The notes under the pieces are model-generated. The model ran no database searches and was not told the origin of the DNA. It worked only from the letters and a program-made list of their open reading frames with translations. The position numbers were made by a program, and so were the translations under genes. From positions 22,615,088-22,679,087 of the forward strand of contig OZ024806.1 in NCBI GenBank assembly GCA_964017045.1: 64,000 bases of DNA, given 5' to 3'. Origin of the DNA: Omphiscola glabra (Eukaryota > Mollusca > Gastropoda > Lymnaeidae). Shown piece by piece: positions 26,401-41,400 of this stretch (positions are counted from its first letter, which is position 1; every line of letters starts with the position of its first letter).

Positions 26401-29400
26401 TGTGCAATATTCTGCTGGTTAACATATCATGTATAAGAGTTATGAAATACATACGGAGGCCTACATTAATTTCTTAACTGCGATTTTCTTCTTCTCTTTT
26501 TAATATCGCAATAAAAAAACTTCTTGCTAATATAAAAGAATTAAACTAAAAAAAAAATAAAAAAACTCTACATCTGTATTTAATTTGAATTTCAAAAAAA
26601 AAAGAAGACAAAGCAACTTTTTTCTTAAAATAATTGTATAATTTAAAATCTACTCCATTTAGATCTCTTTTAAAAATCTTTCTTGGAAATTAAATTTTGA
26701 ATGAAGCGAATGATTGAAGGAGTGTTCAAATGTTTGCACCGTTCCCGAATAGTTTTTAAAACTCCTGACGACTATCTGAACAACATTTTGGGAAATTTCA
26801 TTTTCTATCATTTTGAAGTTATTATTTTTTTATATGTCAAAGTAATAATTGTATTTCCCTTTTTTCTGTCCAGTGATTTATTTATTGGTAATTTAATTGG
26901 GCAATAATTGCAAAGTAAGGATTTTTATGATGCAAACATGAATTAGTATTTAAGTTATGACTATATTTAATTTTTATTAGGATATTAACTGATGCCATTT
27001 TGTCAACTTTTTCTATCTGATTTTAAACTTTGTGTCCAGGTTTACAATGAGGGAGACTCCGTTCCTTCAGAAGACTGCAACACTTGTACATGTAGTTCTG
27101 GCAAAGTGATCTGCACCGACTTAATTTGTCCTCCCACATGTACAGTCAATGGAATTGTGAGTTGAATGTTTACTTTTCTTTGCCAGGAAACAATGGAGTT
27201 AGTCAATTTTTTAAAAAGATTAACATAAATGTTTATCAAAATATTCCATCTACGCACAAAGCCACGCTGTTTGTTTGTAACATTGTATTAAATGTATTTT
27301 GTTCCTCCTTTTACTCAGTTCATCGTAGTTTAGTTGGTCTGCTTTGTTCAGTGACCGGTGGAAGAAGGTTGGGTAAGGGAGCTCAGATAAGAAGTGTAGA
27401 ATTTTCGGGACGGTTAACCAAAAGAGGTTAGATTCGCAACACCATAAGGAGAGTAGATTTTGAAAAATATTTAAAATGTTTTATAATTAAATACAAACTA
27501 CCGCGTTCTTAAAATGGTTAACTCTTCATGGTCATACTAATGGTGCACTCTTCGTCAATTATTTTCAAATCGAAATCTATTGTATTTTCTTGAAATGTGT
27601 TACTTTGTGCAATAGTTTGCTGGTTAACATATCATTTATAAGAGTTATGAAATACATACGGAGGCCTTCATTAATTTCTTAACTGCGCTTTTCTTCTTCT
27701 CTTTTTAATATCGCAATAAAAAAAACGTCTTGCTAATATAAAAGAATTAAACTAAAAAAAATATAAAAAACTCTACATCTGTATTTAATTTGAATTTCAA
27801 AAAAAGAAGACAAAGCGACTTTTTCTTAAAATAATTGTATAATTTAAAATCTACTCCATTTAGATCTTTTTAAAAATATTTCTTGGAAATTAAATTTTGA
27901 ATGAAGCGAATGATTGAAGGAGTGTTCAAATGTTTGCACCGTTCCCGAATAGTTTTTAAAACTGCTGACGACTATCTGAACAACATTTTGGGAAATTTCA
28001 TTTTCTATCATTTTGAAGTTATTATTTTTTTATATGTCAAAGTAATAATTGTATTTCTCTTTTTTCTGTCCAGTGATTTATTTATTGGTAATTTAATATG
28101 GCAATAATTTCAAAGTAAAGATTTGTATGATGCAAACATGAATTAGTATTTAAGTTATGACTATATTTAATTTTTATTAGGATATTAACTGATGCCATTT
28201 TGTCAACTTTTTCTATCTGATTTTAAACTTTGTGTCCAGGTTTACAATGAGGGAGAATCCGTTCCTTCAGAAGACTGCAACACTTGTACATGTAGATCTG
28301 GCAAAGTAATCTGCACCGACTTAATTTGTCCTCCCACATGTACAGTCAATGGAATTGTGAGTTGAATGTTTACTATTCTTTGCCAGGAAACAATGGAGTT
28401 AGTCAATTTTTTAAAAAGATTAAAATAAATGTTTATCAAAATATTCAAACTACGCACAAAGCCACGCTGTTTGTTTGTAACATTGTATTAAATGTATTTT
28501 GTTCCTCCTTTTACTCAGTTCATAGTAGTTTAGTTGGTCTGCTTTGTTCAGTGACCGGTGGAAGAAGGTTGGGTAAGGGAGCTCAGATAAGAAGTGTAGA
28601 ATTTTAGGGACGGTTAACCGAAAGAGGTTAGATTCGCAATACCATAAGGAGAGTAGATTTTGAAAAATATTTAAAATGTTTTATAATTAAATACAAACTA
28701 CCGCGTTCTTAAAATTGTTAACTCTTCATGGTCATACTAATGGTGCACTCTTCGTCAATTATTTTCAAATCGAAATCTATTGTATTTTCTTGAAATGTGT
28801 TACTTTGTGCAATAGTCTGCTGGTTAACATATCATTTATAAGAGTTCTGAAATACATACGGAGGCCTACATTAATTTCTTAACGCCGCTTTTCTTCTTCT
28901 CTTTTTAATATCGCAATAAAAAAACGTCTTGCTAATATAAAAGAATTAAACTAAAAAATTAAAAAAAACTCTACATCTGTATTTAATTTGAATTTCAAAA
29001 AAAGAAGACAAAGCGACTTTTTTCTTAAAATAATTGTATAATTTAAAATCTACTCCATTTAGATCTTTTTAAAAATCTTTCTTGGAAATTAGATTTTGAA
29101 TGAAGCGAATGATTGAAGGAGTGTTCAAATGTTTGCACCGTTCCCGAATAGTTTTTAAAACTGCTGACGACTATCTGAACAACATTTTGGGAAATTTCAT
29201 TTTCTATCATTTTGAAGTTATTATTTTTTTATATGTCAAAGTAATAATTGTATTTCCCTTTTTTCTGTCCAGTGATTTATTTATTGGTAATTTAATTGGG
29301 CAATAATTGCAAAGTAAGGATTTTTATGATGCAAACATGAATTAGTATTTAAGTTATGACTATATTTAATTTTTATTAGGATATTAACTGATGCCATTTT

Positions 29401-32400
29401 GTCAACTTTTTCTATCTGATTTTAAACTTTGTGTCCAGGTTTACAATGAGGGAGACTCCGTTCCTTCAGAAGACTGCAACACTTGTACATGTAGTTCTGG
29501 CAAAGTGATCTGCACCGACTTAATTTGTCCTCCCACATGTACAGTCAATGGAATTGTGAGTTGAATGTTTACTTTTCTTTGCCAGGAAACAATGGAGTTA
29601 GTCAATTTTTTAAAAAGATTAACATAAATGTTTATCAAAATATTCCATCTACGCACAAAGCCACGCTGTTTGTTTGTAACATTGTATTAAATGTATTTTG
29701 TTCCTCCTTTTACTCAGTTCATCGTAGTTTAGTTGGTCTGCTTTGTTCAGTGACCGGTGGAAGAAGGTTGGGTAAGGGAGCTCAGATAAGAAGTGTAGAA
29801 TTTTCGGGACGGTTAACCAAAAGAGGTTAGATTCGCAACACCATAAGGAGAGTAGATTTTGAAAAATATTTAAAATGTTTTATAATTAAATACAAACTAC
29901 CGCGTTCTTAAAATGGTTAACTCTTCATGGTCATACTAATGGTGCACTCTTCGTCAATTATTTTCAAATCGAAATCTATTGTATTTTCTTGAAATGTGTT
30001 ACTTTGTGCAATAGTTTGCTGGTTAACATATCATTTATAAGAGTTATGAAATACATACGGAGGCCTTCATTAATTTCTTAACTGCGCTTTTCTTCTTCTC
30101 TTTTTAATATCGCAATAAAAAAAACGTCTTGCTAATATAAAAGAATTAAACTAAAAAAAATATAAAAAACTCTACATCTGTATTTAATTTGAATTTCAAA
30201 AAAAGAAGACAAAGCGACTTTTTCTTAAAATAATTGTATAATTTAAAATCTACTCCATTTAGATCTTTTTAAAAATATTTCTTGGAAATTAAATTTTGAA
30301 TGAAGCGAATGATTGAAGGAGTGTTCAAATGTTTGCACCGTTCCCGAATAGTTTTTAAAACTGCTGACGACTATCTGAACAACATTTTGGGAAATTTCAT
30401 TTTCTATCATTTTGAAGTTATTATTTTTTTATATGTCAAAGTAATAATTGTATTTCTCTTTTTTCTGTCCAGTGATTTATTTATTGGTAATTTAATATGG
30501 CAATAATTTCAAAGTAAAGATTTGTATGATGCAAACATGAATTAGTATTTAAGTTATGACTATATTTAATTTTTATTAGGATATTAACTGATGCCATTTT
30601 GTCAACTTTTTCTATCTGATTTTAAACTTTGTGTCCAGGTTTACAATGAGGGAGAATCCGTTCCTTCAGAAGACTGCAACACTTGTACATGTAGATCTGG
30701 CAAAGTAATCTGCACCGACTTAATTTGTCCTCCCACATGTACAGTCAATGGAATTGTGAGTTGAATGTTTACTATTCTTTGCCAGGAAACAATGGAGTTA
30801 GTCAATTTTTTAAAAAGATTAAAATAAATGTTTATCAAAATATTCAAACTACGCACAAAGCCACGCTGTTTGTTTGTAACATTGTATTAAATGTATTTTG
30901 TTCCTCCTTTTACTCAGTTCATAGTAGTTTAGTTGGTCTGCTTTGTTCAGTGACCGGTGGAAGAAGGTTGGGTAAGGGAGCTCAGATAAGAAGTGTAGAA
31001 TTTTAGGGACGGTTAACCGAAAGAGGTTAGATTCGCAATACCATAAGGAGAGTAGATTTTGAAAAATATTTAAAATGTTTTATAATTAAATACAAACTAC
31101 CGCGTTCTTAAAATTGTTAACTCTTCATGGTCATACTAATGGTGCACTCTTCGTCAATTATTTTCAAATCGAAATCTATTGTATTTTCTTGAAATGTGTT
31201 ACTTTGTGCAATAGTCTGCTGGTTAACATATCATTTATAAGAGTTCTGAAATACATACGGAGGCCTACATTAATTTCTTAACGCCGCTTTTCTTCTTCTC
31301 TTTTTAATATCGCAATAAAAAAACGTCTTGCTAATATAAAAGAATTAAACTAAAAAATTAAAAAAAACTCTACATCTGTATTTAATTTGAATTTCAAAAA
31401 AAGAAGACAAAGCGACTTTTTTCTTAAAATAATTGTATAATTTAAAATCTACTCCATTTAGATCTTTTTAAAAATCTTTCTTGGAAATTAGATTTTGAAT
31501 GAAGCGAATGATTGAAGGAGTGTTCAAATGTTTGCACCGTTCCCGAATAGTTTTTAAAACTGCTGACGACTATCTGAACAACATTTTGGGAAATTTCATT
31601 TTCTATCATTTTGAAGTTATTATTTTTTTATATGTCAAAGTAATAATTGTATTTCCCTTTTTTCTGTCCAGTGATTTATTTATTGGTAATTTAATTGGGC
31701 AATAATTGCAAAGTAAGGATTTTTATGATGCAAACATGAATTAGTATTTAAGTTATGACTATATTTAATTTTTATTAGGATATTAACTGATGCCATTTTG
31801 TCAACTTTTTCTATCTGATTTTAAACTTTGTGTCCAGGTTTACAATGAGGGAGACTCCGTTCCTTCAGAAGACTGCAACACTTGTACATGTAGTTCTGGC
31901 AAAGTGATCTGCACCAACTTAATTTGTCCTCCCACATGTACAGTCAATGGAATTGTGAGTTGAATGTTTACTTTTCTTTGCCAGGAAACAATGGAGTTAG
32001 TCAATTTTTTAAAAAGATTAACATAAATGTTTATCAAAATATTCCATCTACGCACAAAGCCACGCTGTTTGTTTGTAACATTGTATTAAATGTATTTTGT
32101 TCCTCCTTTTACTCAGTTCATCGTAGTTTAGTTGGTCTGCTTTGTTCAGTGACCGGTGGAAGAAGGTTGGGTAAGGGAGCTCAGATAAGAAGTGTAGAAT
32201 TTTCGGGACGGTTAACCGAAAGAGGTTAGATTCGCAATACCATAAGGAGAGTAGATTTTGAAAAATATTTAAAATGTATTATAATTAAATACAAACTACC
32301 GCGTTCTTAAAATGGTTAACTCTTCATGGTCATACTAATGGTGCACTCTTCGTCAATTATTTTCAAATCGAAATCTATTGTATTTTCTTGAAATGTGTTA

Positions 32401-35400
32401 CTTTGTGCAATAGTCTGCTGGTTAACATATCATTTATAAGAGTTATGAAATACATACGGAGGCCTACATTAATTTCTTAACTGCGCTTTTCTTCTTCTCT
32501 TTTTAATATCGCAATAAAAAAAACGTCTTGCTAATATAAAAGAATTAAACTAAAAAATTTAAAAAAACTCTACATCTGTATTTAATTTGAATTTCAAAAA
32601 AAGAAGACAAAGCGACTTTTTTCTTAAAATAATTGTATAATTTAAAATCTACTCCATTTAGATCTTTTTAAAAATCTTTCTTGGAAATTAAATTTTGAAT
32701 GAAGCGAATGATTGAAGGAGTGTTCAAATGTTTGCACCGTTCCCGAATAGTTTTTAAAACTGCTGACGACTATCTGAACAACATTTTGGGAAATTTCATT
32801 TTCTATCATTTTGAAGTTATTATTTTTTGATATGTCAAAGTAATAATTGTATTTCTCTTTTTTCTGTCCAGTGATTTATTTATTGGTAATTTAATATGGC
32901 AATAATTTCAAAGTAAAGATTTGTATGATGCAAACATGAATTAGTATTTAAGTTATGACAATATTTAATTTTTATTAGGATATTAACTGATGCCATTTTG
33001 TCAACTTTTTCTATCTGATTTTAAACTTTGTGTCCAGGTTTACAATGAGGGAGACTCCGTTCCTTCAGAAGACTGCAACACTTGTACATGTAGATCTGGC
33101 AAAGTAATCTGCACCGACTTAATTTGTCCTCCCACATGTACAGTCAATGGAATTGTGAGTTGAATGTTTACTATTCTTTGCCAGGAAACAATGGAGTTAG
33201 TCAATTTTTTAAAAAGATTAAAATAAATGTTTATCAAAATATTCAAACTACGCACAAAGCCACGCTGTTTGTTTGTAACATTGTATTAAATGTATTTTGT
33301 TCCTCCTTTTACTCAGTTCATCGTAGTTTAGTTGGTCTGCTTTGTTCAGTGACCGGTGGAAGAAGGTTGGGTAAGGGAGCTCAGATAAGAAGTGTAGATT
33401 TTTCAGGGTGGTTAACCGAAAGAGGTTAGATTCGCAATACCATAAGGAGAGTAGATTTTGAAAAATATTTAAAATGTATTATAATTAAATACAAACTACC
33501 GCATTCTTAAAATGGTTAACTCTTCGTGGTCATACTAATGGTGCACTCTTCGTCAATTATTTTCAAATCGAAATCTATTGTATTTTCTTGAAATGTGTTA
33601 CTTTGTGCAATAGTCTGCTGGTTAACATATCATTTATAAGAGTTATGAAATACATACGGAGGCCTACATTAATTTCTTAACTGCGCTTTTCTTCTTCTCT
33701 TTTTAATATCGCAATAAAAAAAACGTCTTGCTAATATAAAAGAATTAAACTAAAAAATTAAAAAAAACTCTACATCTGTATTTAATTTGAATTTCAAAAA
33801 AAGAAGACAAAGCGACTTTTTTCTTAAAATAATTGTATAATTTAAAATCTACTCCATTTAGATCTTTTTAAAAATCTTTCTTGGAAATTAAATTTTGAAT
33901 GAAGCGAATGATTGAAGGAGTGTTCAAATGTTTGCACCGTTCCCGAATAGTTTTTAAAACTGCTGACGACTATCTGAACAACATTTTGGGAAATTTCATT
34001 TTCTATCATTTTGAAGTTATTATTTTTTTATATGTCAAAGTAATAATTGTATTTCCCTTTTTTCTGTCCAGTGATTTATTTATTGGTAATTTAATTGGGC
34101 AATAATTGCAAAGTAAGGATTTTTACGATGCAAACATGAATTAGTATTTAAGTTATGACTATATTTAATTTTTATTAGGATATTAACTGATGCCATTTTG
34201 TCAACTTTTTCTATCTGATTTTAAACTTTGTGTCCAGGTTTACAATGAGGGAGACTCCGTTCCTTCAGAAGACTGCAACACTTGTACATGTAGTTCTGGC
34301 AAAGTGATCTGCACCGACTTAATTTGTCCTCCCACATGTACAGTCAATGGAATTGTGAGTTGAATGTTTACTTTTCTTTGCCAGGAAACAATGGAGTTAG
34401 TCAATTTTTTAAAAAGATTAACATAAATGTTTATCAAAATATTCCATCTACGCACAAAGCCACGCTGTTTGTTTGTAACATTGTATTAAATGTATTTTGT
34501 TCCTCCTTTTACTCAGTTCATCGTAGTTTAGTTGGTCTGCTTTGTTCAGTGACCGGTGGAAGAAGGTTGGGTAAGGGAGCTCAGATAAGAAGTGTAGATT
34601 TTTCAGGACGGTTAACCGAAAGAGGTTAGATTCGCAATACCATAAGGAGAGTAGATTTTGAAAAATATTTAAAATGTATTATAATTAAATACAAACTACC
34701 GCGTTCTTAAAATGGTTAACTCTTCATGGTCATACTAATGGTGCACTCTTCGTCAATTATTTTCAAATCGAAATCTATTGTATTTTCTTGAAATGTGTTA
34801 CTTTGTGCAATAGTCTGCTGGTTAACATATCATTTATAAGAGTTATGAAATACATACGGAGGCCTACATTAATTTCTTAACTGCGCTTTTCTTCTTCTCT
34901 TTTTAATATCGCAATAAAAAAAACGTCTTGCTAATATAAAAGAATTAAACTAAAAAAATAAAAAAAACTCTACATCTGTATTTAATTTGAATTTCAAAAA
35001 AAGAAGACAAAGCGACTTTTTTCTTAAAATAATTGTATAATTTAAAATCTACTCCATTTAGATCTTTTTAAAAATCTTTCTTGGAAATTAAATTTTGAAT
35101 GAAGCGAATGATTGAAGGAGTGTTCAAATGTTTGCACCGTTCCCGAATAGTTTTTAAAACTGCTGACGACTATCTGAACAACATTTTGGGAAATTTCATT
35201 TTCTATCATTTTGAAGTTATTATTTTTTGATATGTCAAAGTAATAATTGTATTTCTCTTTTTTCTGTCCAGTGATTTATTTATTGGTAATTTAATATGGC
35301 AATAATGCAAAGTAAAGATTTTTATGATGCAAACATGAATAAGTATTTAAGTTATGACTATATTTAATTTTTATTAGGATATTAACTGATGCCATTGTGT

Positions 35401-38400
35401 CAACTTTTTCTATCTGATTTTAAACTTTGTGTCCAGGTTTACAATGAGGGAGACTCCGTTCCTTCAGAAGACTGCAACACTTGTACATGTAGATCTGGCA
35501 AAGTGATCTGCACCGACTTAATTTGTCCTCCCACATGTACAGTCAATGGAATTGTGAGTTGAATGTTTACTTTTCTTTGCCAGGAAACAATGGAGTTAGT
35601 CAATTTTTTAAAAAGATTAACATAAATGTTTATCAAAATATTCCATCTACGCACAAAGCCACGCTGTTTGTTTGTAACATTGTATTAAATGTATTTTGTT
35701 CCTCCTTTTACTCAGTTCATCGTAGTTTAGTTGGTCTGCTTTGTTCAGTGACCGGTGGAAGAAGGTTGGGTAAGGGAGCTCAGATAAGAAGTGTAGAATT
35801 TTCGGGACGGTTAACCAAAAGAGGTTAGATTCGCAACACCATAAGGAGAGTAGATTTTGAAAAATATTTAAAATGTTTTATAATTAAATACAAACTACCG
35901 CGTTCTTAAAATGGTTAACTCTTCATGGTCATACTAATGGTGCACTCTTCGTCAATTATTTTCAAATCGAAATCTATTGTATTTTCTTGAAATGTGTTAC
36001 TTTGTGCAATAGTTTGCTGGTTAACATATCATTTATAAGAGTTATGAAATACATACGGAGGCCTTCATTAATTTCTTAACTGCGCTTTTCTTCTTCTCTT
36101 TTTAATATCGCAATAAAAAAAACGTCTTGCTAATATAAAAGAATTAAACTAAAAAAAATATAAAAAACTCTACATCTGTATTTAATTTGAATTTCAAAAA
36201 AAGAAGACAAAGCGACTTTTTCTTAAAATAATTGTATAATTTAAAATCTACTCCATTTAGATCTTTTTAAAAATATTTCTTGGAAATTAAATTTTGAATG
36301 AAGCGAATGATTGAAGGAGTGTTCAAATGTTTGCACCGTTCCCGAATAGTTTTTAAAACTGCTGACGACTATCTGAACAACATTTTGGGAAATTTCATTT
36401 TCTATCATTTTGAAGTTATTATTTTTTGATATGTCAAAGTAATAATTGTATTTCTCTTTTTTCTGTCCAGTGATTTATTTATTGGTAATTTAATATGGCA
36501 ATAATTTCAAAGTAAAGATTTGTATGATGCAAACATGAATTAGTATTTAAGTTATGACTATATTTAATTTTTATTAGGATATTAACTGATGCCATTTTGT
36601 CAACTTTTTCTATCTGATTTTAAACTTTGTGTCCAGGTTTACAATGAGGGAGAATCCGTTCCTTCAGAAGACTGCAACACTTGTACATGTAGATCTGGCA
36701 AAGTAATCTGCACCGACTTAATTTGTCCTCCCACATGTACAGTCAATGGAATTGTGAGTTGAATGTTTACTATTCTTTGCCAGGAAACAATGGAGTTAGT
36801 CAATTTTTTAAAAAGATTAAAATAAATGTTTATCAAAATATTCCATCTACGCACAAAGCCACGCTGTTTGTTTGTAACATTGTATTAAATGTATTTTCTT
36901 CCTCCTTTTACTCAGTTCATCGTAGTTTAGTTGGTCTGCTTTGTTCAGTGACCGGTGGAAGAAGGTTGGGTAAGGGAGCTCAGATAAGAAGTGTAGAATT
37001 TTAGGGACGGTTAACCGAAAGAGGTTAGATTCGCAATACCATAAGGAGAGTAGATTTTGAAAAATATTTAAAATGTTTTATAATTAAATACAAACTACCG
37101 CGTTCTTAAAATTGTTAACTCTTCATGGTCATACTAATGGTGCACTCTTCGTCAATTATTTTCAAATCGAAATCTATTGTATTTTCTTGAAATGTGTTAC
37201 TTTGTGCAATAGTCTGCTGGTTAACATATCATTTATAAGAGTTCTGAAATACATACGGAGGCCTACATTAATTTCTTAACTGCGCTTTTCTTCTTCTCTT
37301 TTTAATATCGCAATAAAAAAACGTCTTGCTAATATAAAAGAATTAAACTAAAAAATTAAAAAAAACTACATCTGTATTTAATTTGAATTTCAAAAAAAGA
37401 AGACAAAGCGACTTTTTTCTTAAAATAATTGTATAATTTAAAATCTACTCCATTTAGATCTTTTTAAAAATCTTTCTTGGAAATTAGATTTTGAATGAAG
37501 CGAATGATTGAAGGAGTGTTCAAATGTTTGCACCGTTCCCGAATAGTTTTTAAAACTGCTGACGACTATCTGAACAACATTTTGGGAAATTTCATTTTCT
37601 ATCATTTTGAAGTTATTATTTTTTTATATGTCAAAGTAATAATTGTATTTCCCTTTTTTCTGTCCAGTGATTTATTTATTGGTAATTTAATTGGGCAATA
37701 ATTGCAAAGTAAGGATTTTTATGATGCAAACATGAATTAGTATTTAAGTTATGACTATATTTAATTTTTATTAGGATATTAACTGATGCCATTTTGTCAA
37801 CTTTTTCTATCTGATTTTAAACTTTGTGTCCAGGTTTACAATGAGGGAGACTCCGTTCCTTCAGAAGACTGCAACACTTGTACATGTAGTTCTGGCAAAG
37901 TGATCTGCACCAACTTAATTTGTCCTCCCACATGTACAGTCAATGGAATTGTGAGTTGAATGTTTACTTTTCTTTGCCAGGAAACAATGGAGTTAGTCAA
38001 TTTTTTAAAAAGATTAACATAAATGTTTATCAAAATATTCCATCTACGCACAAAGCCACGCTGTTTGTTTGTAACATTGTATTAAATGTATTTTGTTCCT
38101 CCTTTTACTCAGTTCATCGTAGTTTAGTTGGTCTGCTTTGTTCAGTGACCGGTGGAAGAAGGTTGGGTAAGGGAGCTCAGATAAGAAGTGTAGATTTTTC
38201 AGGACGGTTAACCGAAAGAGGTTAGATTCGCAATACCATAAGGAGAGTAGATTTTGAAAAATATTTAAAATGTATTATAATTAAATACAAACTACCGCGT
38301 TCTTAAAATGGTTAACTCTTCATGGTCATACTAATGGTGCACTCTTCGTCAATTATTTTCAAATCGAAATCTATTGTATTTTCTTGAAATGTGTTACTTT

Positions 38401-41400
38401 GTGCAATAGTCTGCTGGTTAACATATCATTTATAAGAGTTATGAAATACATACGGAGGCCTACATTAATTTCTTAACTGCGCTTTTCTTCTTCTCTTTTT
38501 AATATCGCAATAAAAAAAACGTCTTGCTAATATAAAAGAATTAAACTAAAAAATTTAAAAAAACTCTACATCTGTATTTAATTTGAATTTCAAAAAAAGA
38601 AGACAAAGCGACTTTTTTCTTAAAATAATTGTATAATTTAAAATCTACTCCATTTAGATCTTTTTAAAAATCTTTCTTGGAAATTAAATTTTAAATGAAG
38701 CGAATGATTGAAGGAGTGTTCAAATGTTTGCACCGTTCCCGAATAGTTTTTAAAACTGCTGACGACTATCTGAACAACATTTTGGGAAATTTCATTTTCT
38801 ATCATTTTGAAGTTATTATTTTTTGATATGTCAAAGTAATAATTGTATTTCTCTTTTTTCTGTCCAGTGATTTATTTATTGGTAATTTAATATGGCAATA
38901 ATTTCAAAGTAAAGATTTGTATGATGCAAACATGAATTAGTATTTAAGTTATGACAATATTTAATTTTTATTAGGATATTAACTGATGCCATTTTGTCAA
39001 CTTTTTCTATCTGATTTTAAACTTTGTGTCCAGGTTTACAATGAGGGAGACTCCGTTCCTTCAGAAGACTGCAACACTTGTACATGTAGATCTGGCAAAG
39101 TAATCTGCACCGACTTAATTTGTCCTCCCACATGTACAGTCAATGGAATTGTGAGTTGAATGTTTACTATTCTTTGCCAGGAAACAATGGAGTTAGTCAA
39201 TTTTTTAAAAAGATTAAAATAAATGTTTATCAAAATATTCAAACTACGCACAAAGCCACGCTGTTTGTTTGTAACATTGTATTAAATGTATTTTGTTCCT
39301 CCTTTTACTCAGTTCATCGTAGTTTAGTTGGTCTGCTTTGTTCAGTGACCGGTGGAAGAAGGTTGGGTAAGGGAGCTCAGATAAGAAGTGTAGATTTTTC
39401 AGGGCGGTTAACCGAAAGAGGTTAGATTCGCAATACCATAAGGAGAGTAGATTTTGAAAAATATTTAAAATGTATTATAATTAAATACAAACTACCGCAT
39501 TCTTAAAATGGTTAACTCTTCGTGGTCATACTAATGGTGCACTCTTCGTCAATTATTTTCAAATCGAAATCTATTGTATTTTCTTGAAATGTGTTACTTT
39601 GTGCAATAGTCTGCTGGTTAACATATCATTTATAAGAGTTATGAAATACATACGGAGGCCTACATTAATTTCTTAACTGCGCTTTTCTTCTTCTCTTTTT
39701 AATATCGCAATAAAAAAAACGTCTTGCTAATATAAAAGAATTAAACTAAAAAATTTAAAAAAAACTCTACATCTGTATTTAATTTGAATTTCAAAAAAAG
39801 AAGACAAAGCAACTTTTTTCTTAAAATAATTGTATAATTTAAAATCTACTCCATTTAGATCTTTTTAAAAATCTTTCTTGGAAATTAAATTTTGAATGAA
39901 GCGAATGATTGAAGGAGTGTTCAAATGTTTGCACCGTTCCCGAATAGTTTTTAAAACTGCTGACGACTATCTGAACAACATTTTGGGAAATTTCATTTTC
40001 TATCATTTTGAAGTTATTATTTTTTTATATGTCAAAGTAATAATTGTATTTCCCTTTTTTCTGTCCAGTGATTTATTTATTGGTAATTTAATTGGGCAAT
40101 AATTGCAAAGTAAGGATTTTTACGATGCAAACATGAATTAGTATTTAAGTTATGACTATATTTAATTTTTATTAGGATATTAACTGATGCCATTTTGTCA
40201 ACTTTTTCTATCTGATTTTAAACTTTGTGTCCAGGTTTACAATGAGGGAGACTCCGTTCCTTCAGAAGACTGCAACACTTGTACATGTAGTTCTGGCAAA
40301 GTGATCTGCACCGACTTAATTTGTCCTCCCACATGTACAGTCAATGGAATTGTGAGTTGAATGTTTACTTTTCTTTGCCAGGAAACAATGGAGTTAGTCA
40401 ATTTTTTAAAAAGATTAACATAAATGTTTATCAAAATATTCCATCTACGCACAAAGCCACGCTGTTTGTTTGTAACATTGTATTAAATGTATTTTGTTCC
40501 TCCTTTTACTCAGTTCATCGTAGTTTAGTTGGTCTGCTTTGTTCAGTGACCGGTGGAAGAAGGTTGGGTAAGGGAGCTCAGATAAGAAGTGTAGATTTTT
40601 CAGGACGGTTAACCGAAAGAGGTTAGATTCGCAATACCATAAGGAGAGTAGATTTTGAAAAATATTTAAAATGTATTATAATTAAATACAAACTACCGCG
40701 TTCTTAAAATGGTTAACTCTTCATGGTCATACTAATGGTGCACTCTTCGTCAATTATTTTCAAATCGAAATCTATTGTATTTTCTTGAAATGTGTTACTT
40801 TGTGCAATAGTCTGCTGGTTAACATATCATTTATAAGAGTTATGAAATACATACGGAGGCCTACATTAATTTCTTAACTGCGCTTTTCTTCTTCTCTTTT
40901 TAATATCGCAATAAAAAAAACGTCTTGCTAATATAAAAGAATTAAACTAAAAAAATAAAAAAAACTCTACATCTGTATTTAATTTGAATTTCAAAAAAAG
41001 AAGACAAAGCGACTTTTTTCTTAAAATAATTGTATAATTTAAAATCTACTCCATTTAGATCTTTTTAAAAATCTTTCTTGGAAATTAAATTTTGAATGAA
41101 GCGAATGATTGAAGGAGTGTTCAAATGTTTGCACCGTTCCCGAATAGTTTTTAAAACTGCTGACGACTATCTGAACAACATTTTGGGAAATTTCATTTTC
41201 TATCATTTTGAAGTTATTATTTTTTGATATGTCAAAGTAATAATTGTATTTCTCTTTTTTCTGTCCAGTGATTTATTTATTGGTAATTTAATATGGCAAT
41301 AATGCAAAGTAAAGATTTTTATGATGCAAACATGAATAAGTATTTAAGTTATGACTATATTTAATTTTTATTAGGATATTAACTGATGCCATTTTGTCAA

